Notes under the pieces: generated by a model | Database searches by the model: none | What the model was told of the DNA's origin: nothing | The model's input: only the letters and a program-made list of their open reading frames with translations | Assembly (NCBI GenBank): GCA_023228285.1 | Contig: JALOBM010000047.1 | Span: 1 to 17,464 of the forward strand | From: Candidatus Cloacimonadota bacterium | GTDB taxonomy: Bacteria; Cloacimonadota; Cloacimonadia; Cloacimonadales; Cloacimonadaceae | Reading direction: 5' to 3' | Length of the DNA: 17,464 nucleotides | Shown here: positions 6,623 through 14,251 of the stretch, one piece after another | Layout of the letters: the number at the start of each line of letters is the position of its first letter | Position numbering within the stretch: position 1 is the stretch's first letter | Position numbers and translations under genes: made by a program

Positions 6623-9414
6623 ACTTGTCCAGCAATCTTTTGCTTGCAGATTTCAACAGCTTTCCTGCTCCGCTCGATTTCTTGCTTGTTACCTAATTGC
6701 TCTTTTAGTGCCAGACTGCGTTCATAGAATGACAGCGCCGATGCATAATCATGCATTTCATAATATACATTTCCCAGGTTTCCCAGAGCTTGAATAATTT
6801 CCAGTTTGTCATTCATTTTGGTAGCCAAATCCAGCTTTTGATTCAGCCAATCTGATGCCTCATCCAATCTGTCCATATTCAGGCAAGTCCAGCCGAGATT
6901 GCCCAAGGCTATGGATTCATCCTTCAGAAACATACTTTCCCGGCTTAACTTCAAACTGTTTTCGAAAGCTGTATATGCCTTGTCCCCCTCTCCTTGTTCC
7001 AGGAAAATTAAACCCAGATTTGAGTGAGTTTTGGCTTCCCGTTGTATCTCCCCCATTTCGCGGGCAAGCTCCAGGCTCCGAAAGTGATAATCCAGAGCTT
7101 CAGGGTAGTTCTCATGATGTTGATACCATATTCCCAAGTTACTTTGTGCAACGCAGATCTGCAGTTTATCATCTATTTGAGTAGCAACTTCGTAGCCAGC
7201 CTGAAACTGTTTCAGAGCAGTATCAAAATCCCCGCTGTAGAAAGCAGCTATACCGTTAAATCGATATATTTCGCACATCAGAGAGCTTTGGGGAACTGCC
7301 AGTTTGGTAGCAGATTCTATATATTCCGTTGCATCCGCCCATTTCCCCGTCATCCAGAGGATATCGGCCATTCTCACCATTAATTCGCATTTCTCTTGAT
7401 CATCTTCTGAATACTCCAGGAGCTGGCATCCCAGTTTCAGGGCTAGGGAATTGTCGTAAACTTTTGCTGCCTTATCAATTCCCTGCTTCAGATACGGAAT
7501 AGCCTTTGGGGGAATCTCTGCTTTTACATAGTGATCTGCCAAAGTAAATACAAAGTCGTCCAGATTGCTGGAAAATACGTTCTCTATGGCTGTTGCGGTC
7601 AATTCATGCAGCATCTTTCTATTCTGATGCAATAGAGTTTGATATGCCACTTCTCTGGTGGTTATGTGTTTGAAGAAGTATGTGGAGAAGTCAAAGCCCA
7701 ATAGCTTCATGATCAACGAGTGTTCTTCCAACTGCCCCAGAGTGCTCTCCACATTCACAGAATCACGGAGCATGGATTCAACCTCACGCAAAATCTCAAC
7801 AAAGAATTCATTTCCAATTACTGCTGCTTTGTGCAGGATTAAACGCATGTTTGGGGGAAGGTTATCCAAACGTGAAAGAATAAGAGCATGAAGATTTCCG
7901 GGTACAGGATATTCGTCCATATCAGTTTTTGGCAGATTCCCGATGTAATTGCACCACTCTTCCAGATAAAAAGGATTCCCAGCAGAAAGATCGATCACCA
8001 GCTGCAGTGTTTCATCGCTAAGCTTTTTACTGCCAGCATAAGTTACTAAAAGCTGAGTTATCTTTTCCCGATCAAAAGCTTTTAACTCCATCTCCGAGAA
8101 GGACGGATGACCGGTAATCGACTTGAGAATAGAGTAATCCAGCCTATATAAAGCCAGAATCAGGATTGGGGGTTCATCTATATGAAACCTGTCCAAGATA
8201 AAATCAACAGCTTGTGCACTCGCATCATCAATCAAATGAATGTCATCCATGATAATGATGATCCTTTTACCTTGTGCCCTTGCTTGATTGATCATAGCAA
8301 GCATAAGAATCTCGATCGCCTGTAAAATATGATTCAAAAGGTCTTTTCCCTTTTGTTCTATGCGTGGATCTGGGATCCTAATCTCCATCAGCAGAGCTAT
8401 TAATGGCAGACAGTCCAAAATATCTGCTGGATTCTCTGCATTTGTTGCCAAATCTTTTAATCCGGATGTAAGTAATTCTTTTTTTTGCAGAGCTGCGATG
8501 TTATGCTTGATCTGGAAATAGTTCTCGAACATACGGGTAAAAAGATTGAAAGGACTGGGGCTAATGGGCGAGCAATATCCCTTTAATATCAACGTATCCT
8601 GTTTTCTGGCGCAGAATTCATCCAACAATCTGCTTTTACCGATCCCTGCATCACCCTTCAATCCTACAATGCGTATGCCTTTTTGGGATTCCTGGAATGC
8701 AGTCTCCAATATCATCATCTCTTCTTCACGACCGATAAATTCTGTAGTGGTGGATTTGAAGCTTTCCGACTTTTGCCCTAGCACCAGCCAGCAATCTATG
8801 GCTTCATCCATCCCCTTTACCTCTACAGGGCCGTGACTTTCAAACTCGAATATATTTTCCACCATAAGCATAGTTCGCTTTGGCATCATGATTCGATTGA
8901 CGGGAGCGTTGCTTTCCATCCTGCTGGCCAGGTTCACTTGAGGCCCATATACTGTGAAATCACCTTCCCGGGATTGACCTACTTTCCCCACGGATACCAT
9001 GCCAGTATTTATACCGATGCGCAAGCCCAATTCCACGCTTTCGAAGCCTGCTTCTCTGTTCAAAAGCTTGTTGTAGAGTCTCAATTGCTCCTGCATCTTG
9101 ATAGCGGCAAGTACACACCTTTGGGTGTCCTGTTCCGATGCTTTTTTGGCACCAAACAAAGCCATAATGCCGTCGCCCATATACTTATCCACAAAGCCAC
9201 CATAGAAGGTAATACAACGGCTAAAAATCTTCATGATCTCGTCCATCTTACCGTGAATCACTTCCGGTTCAAATAGATTTGATATATTGGTGAAGCCTTT
9301 GATATCGGCAAATAGAACCGCTACTTCACGAAGCTCGCCTTCCTTTAAACTCTTTTTTTGCTCCTCTGCATCTTCGCTAAGGAAATCCGGACCAAAGAAC
9401 AGGGTGTCTTCCAT
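6619..9414 (-). CDS. Class III adenylate cyclase fused to AAA-type ATPase and TPR repeats
   Basis: A 931-residue soluble signalling protein. Residues 29-213 form a class III cyclase domain with a full catalytic set: metal-binding D37 (LFADIKGFT) and D81 (KYMGDG), adenine-selecting K77 and D152 (GDFTVYG), and transition-state N161 and R165 (VNLASR). The Lys/Asp pair predicts cAMP rather than cGMP as product. Next is a P-loop ATPase of the AAA/STAND kind with Walker A GDAGIGKS at 254-261 and Walker B RIIIIMDD at 384-391. The C-terminal part, from about 640 to 925, is TPR repeats, with the motif NLG recurring in SNLG, GNLG and GNLGNVYYEM. There is no membrane segment. The start overlaps the sirtuin stop as TAATG, so translation is probably coupled. 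The activating ligand is unknown; the TPR/ATPase part presumably senses it. Confidence 0.9.
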   Translation of the reverse strand: MEDTLFFGPDFLSEDAEEQKKSLKEGELREVAVLFADIKGFTNISNLFEPEVIHGKMDEIMKIFSRCITFYGGFVDKYMGDGIMALFGAKKASEQDTQRCVLAAIKMQEQLRLYNKLLNREAGFESVELGLRIGINTGMVSVGKVGQSREGDFTVYGPQVNLASRMESNAPVNRIMMPKRTMLMVENIFEFESHGPVEVKGMDEAIDCWLVLGQKSESFKSTTTEFIGREEEMMILETAFQESQKGIRIVGLKGDAGIGKSRLLDEFCARKQDTLILKGYCSPISPSPFNLFTRMFENYFQIKHNIAALQKKELLTSGLKDLATNAENPADILDCLPLIALLMEIRIPDPRIEQKGKDLLNHILQAIEILMLAMINQARAQGKRIIIIMDDIHLIDDASAQAVDFILDRFHIDEPPILILALYRLDYSILKSITGHPSFSEMELKAFDREKITQLLVTYAGSKKLSDETLQLVIDLSAGNPFYLEEWCNYIGNLPKTDMDEYPVPGNLHALILSRLDNLPPNMRLILHKAAVIGNEFFVEILREVESMLRDSVNVESTLGQLEEHSLIMKLLGFDFSTYFFKHITTREVAYQTLLHQNRKMLHELTATAIENVFSSNLDDFVFTLADHYVKAEIPPKAIPYLKQGIDKAAKVYDNSLALKLGCQLLEYSEDDQEKCELMVRMADILWMTGKWADATEYIESATKLAVPQSSLMCEIYRFNGIAAFYSGDFDTALKQFQAGYEVATQIDDKLQICVAQSNLGIWYQHHENYPEALDYHFRSLELAREMGEIQREAKTHSNLGLIFLEQGEGDKAYTAFENSLKLSRESMFLKDESIALGNLGWTCLNMDRLDEASDWLNQKLDLATKMNDKLEIIQALGNLGNVYYEMHDYASALSFYERSLALKEQLGNKQEIERSRKAVEICKQKIAGQV

Positions 9415-10112
9415 TATAAACTACCTATCACTTTCTCCACCAATGGCGGAATCAAATCCCCAGATTTACCCTGAAAGAACTCATCGATAAAATTGAAATT
9501 ATCAGGTTTATCCAAATTAACGGCTATGGTATGCGCACCAAAGTACTTTGCTGTCATCACAAAGCCTGCAGCAGGAAACACAGTGCCGCTGGTTCCTACC
9601 ACGATAAACACATCGCAATTCTTCAGTTTACCTTCGATCTCATACAGATAATAAGGGATTTCCCCAAACCAAACAATATCAGGTCTCAGAAATCCACTAC
9701 ACTTCGGACAAAGGGGCACATCCATATCCAGATCAATCTCATCCAACTGATATCTACTACGGCAAGATACGCAGAAACAACTCTTCAAGCTTCCGTGCAT
9801 CTCGTAGATTCTCTTGTTACCGGCTTTAGTGTGTAATCCGTCTACATTTTGTGTAATCAGATGGAAGTTATCCCCCAAGGCATCTTCCATCCTTTTCAAG
9901 GCAAGATGAGCCGGATTTGGATCTACATTGATGCTGTCTCCATATCGTTCCTTATAGAATCCCCACACGAGCTTGGGATTCTTCTGAAATCCTTGGGGAC
10001 TAGCCACATCTTCCACGCGATGATCTTCCCACAATCCCCCGGAATCTCTAAAAGTCCGGATGCCGGATTCAGCACTGATTCCGGCACCGGTTAGAACAAG
10101 GTATTTCTTCAT
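9414..10112 (-). CDS. cobB: NAD-dependent protein deacylase, Sir2 family (CobB/SIRT5-like)
   Basis: Removes acyl groups from protein lysines using NAD+, giving nicotinamide and O-acyl-ADP-ribose. At 232 residues it matches bacterial CobB length. Visible are GAGISAESGIRTFR at 9-22 (NAD binding), TQNVDGLH at 87-94, catalytic H106 in EMHGSLK, a zinc site of C114-x2-C117 and C135-x2-C138, WFGE at 148-151 and VVGTSG near 171-176. Y53-x-x-R56 matches the Tyr/Arg pair that in E. coli CobB and SIRT5 recognises succinyl or malonyl lysine, so desuccinylase activity is likely besides deacetylation. The ATG overlaps the peptidase stop as ATGA and has no clear ribosome site, so it depends on coupling. Its stop shares a base with the cyclase start. 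Confidence 0.92.
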   Translation of the reverse strand: MKKYLVLTGAGISAESGIRTFRDSGGLWEDHRVEDVASPQGFQKNPKLVWGFYKERYGDSINVDPNPAHLALKRMEDALGDNFHLITQNVDGLHTKAGNKRIYEMHGSLKSCFCVSCRSRYQLDEIDLDMDVPLCPKCSGFLRPDIVWFGEIPYYLYEIEGKLKNCDVFIVVGTSGTVFPAAGFVMTAKYFGAHTIAVNLDKPDNFNFIDEFFQGKSGDLIPPLVEKVIGSL

Positions 10113-13100
10113 TTCATTAGGATCATTTTCTTGGTCTGGGTTATACTCTCACACTTAAGTCTATAACTATAGATACCACTTGCCACAGGATGACCATTTT
10201 TATCGCGGCCATCCCAGGTAAACACATTTTCCCCGGCAGGTACTTCACTATTTACCAAATCTGTGACCAGTTGCCCCTTCAGGTTGTAAATACTCAAGCG
10301 GACTTTAGCAGATTTTGGTGTATAGAAACTGATATTGGTGTTGGGATTGAAGGGGTTGGGGTAGTTTTGCTTCAGGCTTATCTGAACAGGTGCAGCAATG
10401 GCTTCATCGGAATCACTGGTAGATTCCACTCTAACGTCGTCTATGTACCAACCTTCACCTGCCACGTATCCATCGCTGCCAAAGACAAATCTGAATTGAG
10501 CAACTCCGGTGATGTTACCCAGTTCAAAAATTGCTTCCTCCCAGCTAAAAGATCCGGAATAGACAGGAGTTCCAGAATCAAAAGGAGAAGCTGGATTGTT
10601 ATAAATCGTTTTCGGATAGCCACCTACAGGCTCTATAGAACTCCAGCCACCACCATTGAGAGACATTTCCACCAAACCTCCATCCCAAGCTTGGCTGGGA
10701 TAATCGTCATGATCCTCGGCATCCATCCAGTGCCAAAATTTCAATACACTCCCGGGGTTTACTGCCAGTTCCGGAGATATTAGTGCACCATATCCTGATG
10801 AAGTATAACTCGACAAATCCTGGTTTCCAAATTTCATAGACCAGGAACCATCTGGAGTGTTATTTCGTTGTGAACTGCGATGCCATTGATTTGTAAAGCC
10901 CTGTTGAAGCTGAACCGATTCCCAGTTTTGTTGATCTGCCTCAAAACCGTAGTTTATCAAACCAATGCTCACTTGGAACCTTCCATCAATTGCGTTGCCA
11001 TTTTCAGCTGCAATAACATAGCTCAGAGATAGTGATGATCCGATTTCAGCAGTATCAGCCACATGTACATCAAACACCTGATTATACGATGTAGTCCCGC
11101 CTCCGGGCACCGGATCAAGAACCAGTTCAAAAACGTCTGTAGTCAATTGTGGGTCTTCCGTAAACACTAATATAAATGGTGTAAGAGCATTTCCGGTACC
11201 AGTGTTGTTTAGTGTAAAGCTGATAGATGCGGTATCTCCGGGCATTACATACAAATTGCTTCCGGTTACACTATAACTGCCAAGGCTAAGTACAGGGGCA
11301 GCAAGACGTAAGTTGTGGAATGATTCTGTTTCATAACCATCGAAGCTTGCATTGAATACCAGGGTAGCTTGAGAATTGTCCGCAAAAGAGCCCATCACAC
11401 GGATCTGGAAAGCATCATCTACTATCAAGCTATCACCGGCACTAATGCTTTCGAATGCATATGTCCCCTGTAATATCTCAATATTTGATGAGGGGCTGTT
11501 GAGGGTAATCACGCCAGGATTTTGTTGATCTATCAAACCCATATTTTTGATCGTGGCTGAGATGCCCAATATATCTCCGGTATGGATCAGACCGTCTTCA
11601 TCGGAATTGCTTACGTTCCAGCATACGATATAAGGCATATTGTTAGCAGTAACATATACAGTATAGTCATATGGATAAAAGTTTGGTGCTGTAATGTAGA
11701 TCTGATAGTTACCTGGTACAAGGTTTTCTTCCAAAACTATGTTAAATACACCAAATTCACTGGATTCACCTTCATAAACAACTTCTTCGCCATGCTTTAT
11801 TCTGATAAATGAGTTTGGGGCATTGGTCACAATTTGGTATGAATTCAAACCCACCATCCAGGAAACGGGCAAGTTTACACTCATTGTTTGGGGACTGTCG
11901 CTCCAAACGCGGGTAACTGGACAGCCAAACAGATTGGTTTCATAGGTAACCCAATACATTACCAAATTGTCGTATATGAATGGTATGTTATCGATCTTGG
12001 AATCCACCAGAGTATAGCCCAAATTGTGGATGTTTTCTCCGAAAATGGCATCTATGTATTCTCGATGGAAGTATTGACTCGCTCCATCTGTGGAACCTTG
12101 CATACCCCAGCCATAGCGAGAATGAGAGATCATACCTGCTGCTGCAGTAGCTATCGATGTGAACTTCTCACTGATACAATCCGCAGTATATTGACCAGCT
12201 GTGGTCTCTCGGTTGTCAAAGCTTCCGGCATAACAACCTTGAGTGAAGTAGATTGAGTAGTTCTCGGTCTGACCGTTATTTGTAATTTCAGTATCGGATA
12301 CAAGGTTGTTTGAGAGCCTCATGTTGTAGGTAGTATTTGAATGCCCCAGATGATTAACCAAAGTTGCACCTTCTGACAAAAACGGTTTTATCTCAGTGCT
12401 ACCCCATGCATCGGAATAGCCATAAGTTCTATCGTACAAGGTACTGATATCCCAGCTTGTTGGTACTCCTACTGTGGTGTAGCCATGTGAGCTGGATCCC
12501 CCAATCATCTCATCCATATAGTCTCCACCCCAGGTAGGACCGTCCCATAGCCATTCTCCCACAAATGCGGCGCTGGTTACCTGTTCTTCAACCGGGAGGA
12601 TTTGGTACAATGTGATTTTATTAATTTGATTTGCAATCTCAATATCGTTGTTATAGCATATCCTGCCGATGGCCAATTCCGGAGCCAGGTCAGCTTCCAT
12701 CACTTCACCCCAGTATTGGTCATTATCGGTATTCCAATTTCCGTCCAGACTAGAATAATACATATCTGCAGGGATATCGCTATCTCTTTCACTACCAGTA
12801 CCCATATCTACGATAAACCCCCGATGTGGGATCAAATCCGTGTCTCCACCCAATAGTACAAAACGTAAGGGGTTACTTTCATACACACTGATGATATAAT
12901 TCCTTATCTTTTCCTGCAAATCACTGCCAGCTTGTGAAGCAGCGATCTCGGATATTGGTTTCATATACACTGAAAGCCCCTGGTTTGTATATAAATTTTC
13001 CAGAGGTTCCCAATTGCTTACCTTGGCTTCATCCACTATCATCAAGTACTCAATACCAACAGTTCGGTCGGAACGATATGATGGCACTGCATAATGGTTA

Positions 13101-13690
13101 TCCACGCACTGCATCAGACGTTGAGAGACGAAAGCATCTTTCTTCAGCAATCTGGTGGCTTCCCGAGCTCTGGTGCTGGGCTGATACTCAATCTCTACCA
13201 CAGCACTTTTATAAAAAACAAGTTCATTTTGTTGAGGGTAGTACTCAAAAGGTGAAAAAGATCCAAATGCTATGGGATGACCATTCATAAATTCAGTTCC
13301 AAAGCCTCTCTCAGGATTTTGGGGATACACATCATCAGAGTTGTATATTTGGGGATTTGGTTTGTCTGTTTCCTCAATGATGGTATGAGAAAATGGATAT
13401 TGTCTCTGCACTGGAGCTACGATATCTTTCAGAGAATAGATTACCGGACCATCTCTGCGAACTGTTATGGAAATAGCTTCATTGGCTTCTGGAAGCAAAA
13501 GACTGAAGCCAAAATACGGTAAATCGGGTTCTCCCGGTTTCCCAATATTCTTTGCTCCATCTAGTTTTACAATGGTGCCCAAGGCTCCTTCTTGTATAAC
13601 TGGAGTATTCATTTGATAGTGTTGGGTAATTCCTGCTGCCATGAACACTGTCAGCATCGACATAGCAATTGTCAACAATAGAGATTTCAT
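10109..13690 (-). CDS. Secreted gingipain-like C25 cysteine peptidase with C-terminal sorting domain
   Basis: A 1193-residue exported protein. Residues 1-20 look like a signal peptide. A beta-rich N-terminal/propeptide region covers roughly 25-200. The C25 catalytic domain lies near 210-600 with LLGGDTDLIPHR at 279-290, H450 in NHLGHSN as probable catalytic His, and C486 in TQGCYAGSFD as nucleophile; the Cys-to-FD spacing matches gingipain R. Beta-sandwich domains follow near 600-910, then a lectin/MAM-like jelly roll (about 914-1090, ending GWYIDDVRVE). A FlgD-like sorting domain closes it at 1105-1193, with QNYPNPFNP and a terminal KKMILMK. Such tails direct type IX or related secretion. 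AAGG lies upstream of the ATG. Cleavage specificity cannot be read. It is the first gene of the coupled sirtuin-cyclase operon. Confidence 0.9.
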   Translation of the reverse strand: MKSLLLTIAMSMLTVFMAAGITQHYQMNTPVIQEGALGTIVKLDGAKNIGKPGEPDLPYFGFSLLLPEANEAISITVRRDGPVIYSLKDIVAPVQRQYPFSHTIIEETDKPNPQIYNSDDVYPQNPERGFGTEFMNGHPIAFGSFSPFEYYPQQNELVFYKSAVVEIEYQPSTRAREATRLLKKDAFVSQRLMQCVDNHYAVPSYRSDRTVGIEYLMIVDEAKVSNWEPLENLYTNQGLSVYMKPISEIAASQAGSDLQEKIRNYIISVYESNPLRFVLLGGDTDLIPHRGFIVDMGTGSERDSDIPADMYYSSLDGNWNTDNDQYWGEVMEADLAPELAIGRICYNNDIEIANQINKITLYQILPVEEQVTSAAFVGEWLWDGPTWGGDYMDEMIGGSSSHGYTTVGVPTSWDISTLYDRTYGYSDAWGSTEIKPFLSEGATLVNHLGHSNTTYNMRLSNNLVSDTEITNNGQTENYSIYFTQGCYAGSFDNRETTAGQYTADCISEKFTSIATAAAGMISHSRYGWGMQGSTDGASQYFHREYIDAIFGENIHNLGYTLVDSKIDNIPFIYDNLVMYWVTYETNLFGCPVTRVWSDSPQTMSVNLPVSWMVGLNSYQIVTNAPNSFIRIKHGEEVVYEGESSEFGVFNIVLEENLVPGNYQIYITAPNFYPYDYTVYVTANNMPYIVCWNVSNSDEDGLIHTGDILGISATIKNMGLIDQQNPGVITLNSPSSNIEILQGTYAFESISAGDSLIVDDAFQIRVMGSFADNSQATLVFNASFDGYETESFHNLRLAAPVLSLGSYSVTGSNLYVMPGDTASISFTLNNTGTGNALTPFILVFTEDPQLTTDVFELVLDPVPGGGTTSYNQVFDVHVADTAEIGSSLSLSYVIAAENGNAIDGRFQVSIGLINYGFEADQQNWESVQLQQGFTNQWHRSSQRNNTPDGSWSMKFGNQDLSSYTSSGYGALISPELAVNPGSVLKFWHWMDAEDHDDYPSQAWDGGLVEMSLNGGGWSSIEPVGGYPKTIYNNPASPFDSGTPVYSGSFSWEEAIFELGNITGVAQFRFVFGSDGYVAGEGWYIDDVRVESTSDSDEAIAAPVQISLKQNYPNPFNPNTNISFYTPKSAKVRLSIYNLKGQLVTDLVNSEVPAGENVFTWDGRDKNGHPVASGIYSYRLKCESITQTKKMILMK

Positions 13691-13773
13691 AATAATACTA
13701 CCTTCTCAATTCATTTGTTTTTCTCTCTATTGAATAACAAGCAAGCAGTATTCCAAAGCTGCAATTATGTGTA
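13691..13773 (-). promoter_or_regulatory. Leader of the peptidase operon, flanking the intron remnant
   Basis: Only 83 bases separate the peptidase start from the 3' end of the group II intron remnant. No -35/-10 pair is convincing here; TTTGGA near 13757-13752 with TTCAAT is the best and is weak. The native promoter may have been displaced by the intron, may lie inside the remnant, or may be in this stretch with a non-consensus form. Confidence 0.25.
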
Positions 13774-13820
13774 ATCGAGTAGGGTGATGCTGGATGATCA
13801 AGTCCAGCATCATCCCTCTC
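13774..13820 (-). ncRNA. Group II intron domain VI and 3' splice end
   Basis: A long hairpin pairs GGG(A)TGATGCTGGA with TCCAGCATCACCC around a short loop. It ends CCCTACTCGAT, where the A at 13780 is in the position of the branch-point adenosine, six bases before the 3' end. The last two bases AT fit the AY rule for intron 3' ends. The hairpin is not followed by a T-run, so it is not a terminator. Confidence 0.8.
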
Positions 13821-13823
13821 ACA

Positions 13824-13854
13824 GAACCGTGTGTACGGGTCTCGTACACGGCTC
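13824..13854 (-). ncRNA. Group II intron domain V
   Basis: The minus strand reads GAGCCGTGT, ACG, five-base loop AGACC, CGT, bulge AC, ACACGGTTC. It has the nine-pair lower helix, the AGC catalytic triad next to the 5' end and the two-base bulge typical of domain V. It is 31 rather than 34 bases: the distal helix has three pairs, and the loop is not a GNRA tetraloop. Confidence 0.85.
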
Positions 13855-13870
13855 CTGATAATCCTTGTAA

Positions 13871-14128
13871 TTACTCAACGTAGCTAAATAAAACACCGAT
13901 CTTGATACTTGTTAAATTAAATAACTTCATCTCTTTGAACCACTTGTTGGGAAGAGCAAAACTCATATGGAAACAGGCAGAGTTTCTCCATCTCGTCATA
14001 GATATCTTCGGACATTCGCCTTTGAAGCCATTCCTGCGTAATTGTTTGTGGAAGGCTTTCCAGCTCTTCCATTCCCGCATCTTCTTCATCCGCAATCGCC
14101 TCCGTATCCATTCCAAACGCCCTTGATC
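13871..14128 (-). pseudogene. Group II intron reverse transcriptase/maturase, C-terminal fragment
   Basis: About 85 codons survive of a protein normally over 400. The reading has WIRRRLRMKKMREWKSWK, the start of the group II maturase-specific domain, usually followed by a K-x-W-K stretch. Later comes HMSFALPNKWFKEMKLFNL, matching the HMN-x-ALPK-x-WF-x-x-x-GL tail seen in many intron maturases. In this frame TGA stops lie just upstream at about 14129. A neighbouring frame reads NMRSRAF, which resembles the segment normally before the WIRRRLR motif, so a frameshift may lie near 14117. There is no reverse transcriptase YADD motif. The stop TAA is 16 bases before domain V, a usual spacing. Confidence 0.75.
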
Positions 14129-14203
14129 TCATGTTGACTTCCCGCTGGTAAGGCGTCAGGACTTCTTTCAATCCATCGGCACAGAAAGTATTCTGGGCAA
14201 ACC

Positions 14204-14228
14204 AAAAAAAGCCTTCGTAGTGAAGGCT
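14204..14228 (-). terminator. Rho-independent terminator of the WIP-repeat secreted protein gene
   Basis: On the minus strand AGCCTTC, loop ACTAC, GAAGGCT, then a run of T that continues the stem end. It lies 24 bases after the stop of the gene at 14252 and separates that transcript from the intron remnant and peptidase operon. Confidence 0.88.
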
Positions 14229-14251
14229 CGTTCTTACCTTAATACTAGGGT

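Larger units (their letters stand above)
13774..14128 (-). mobile_element. Group II intron remnant, 3' end only
   Basis: Read on the minus strand, this fragment holds in the natural order the C-terminus of an intron-encoded maturase (to 13871), a domain V hairpin (13854-13824) and domain VI ending in CTACTCGAT at 13774. Everything upstream, namely domains I-IV and the reverse transcriptase palm, is missing. It lies between the terminator of the WIP-repeat protein gene and the peptidase operon. The layout fits a 5'-truncated insertion or a later deletion. It cannot splice by itself. The 5' boundary is uncertain: sequence between about 14129 and 14203 is not recognisable as intron. Confidence 0.8.

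Noticed and set aside
9414..10112. Sirtuin as an anti-phage SIR2 effector
   Set aside because: It is a compact CobB-type enzyme with zinc cysteines and the acyl-selectivity pair, has no fused defence domain, and no defence genes are near it.
13781..13815. Long hairpin as a transcription terminator
   Set aside because: No T-run follows on either strand, and it fits domain VI next to domain V, with the branch A and 3' end in place.
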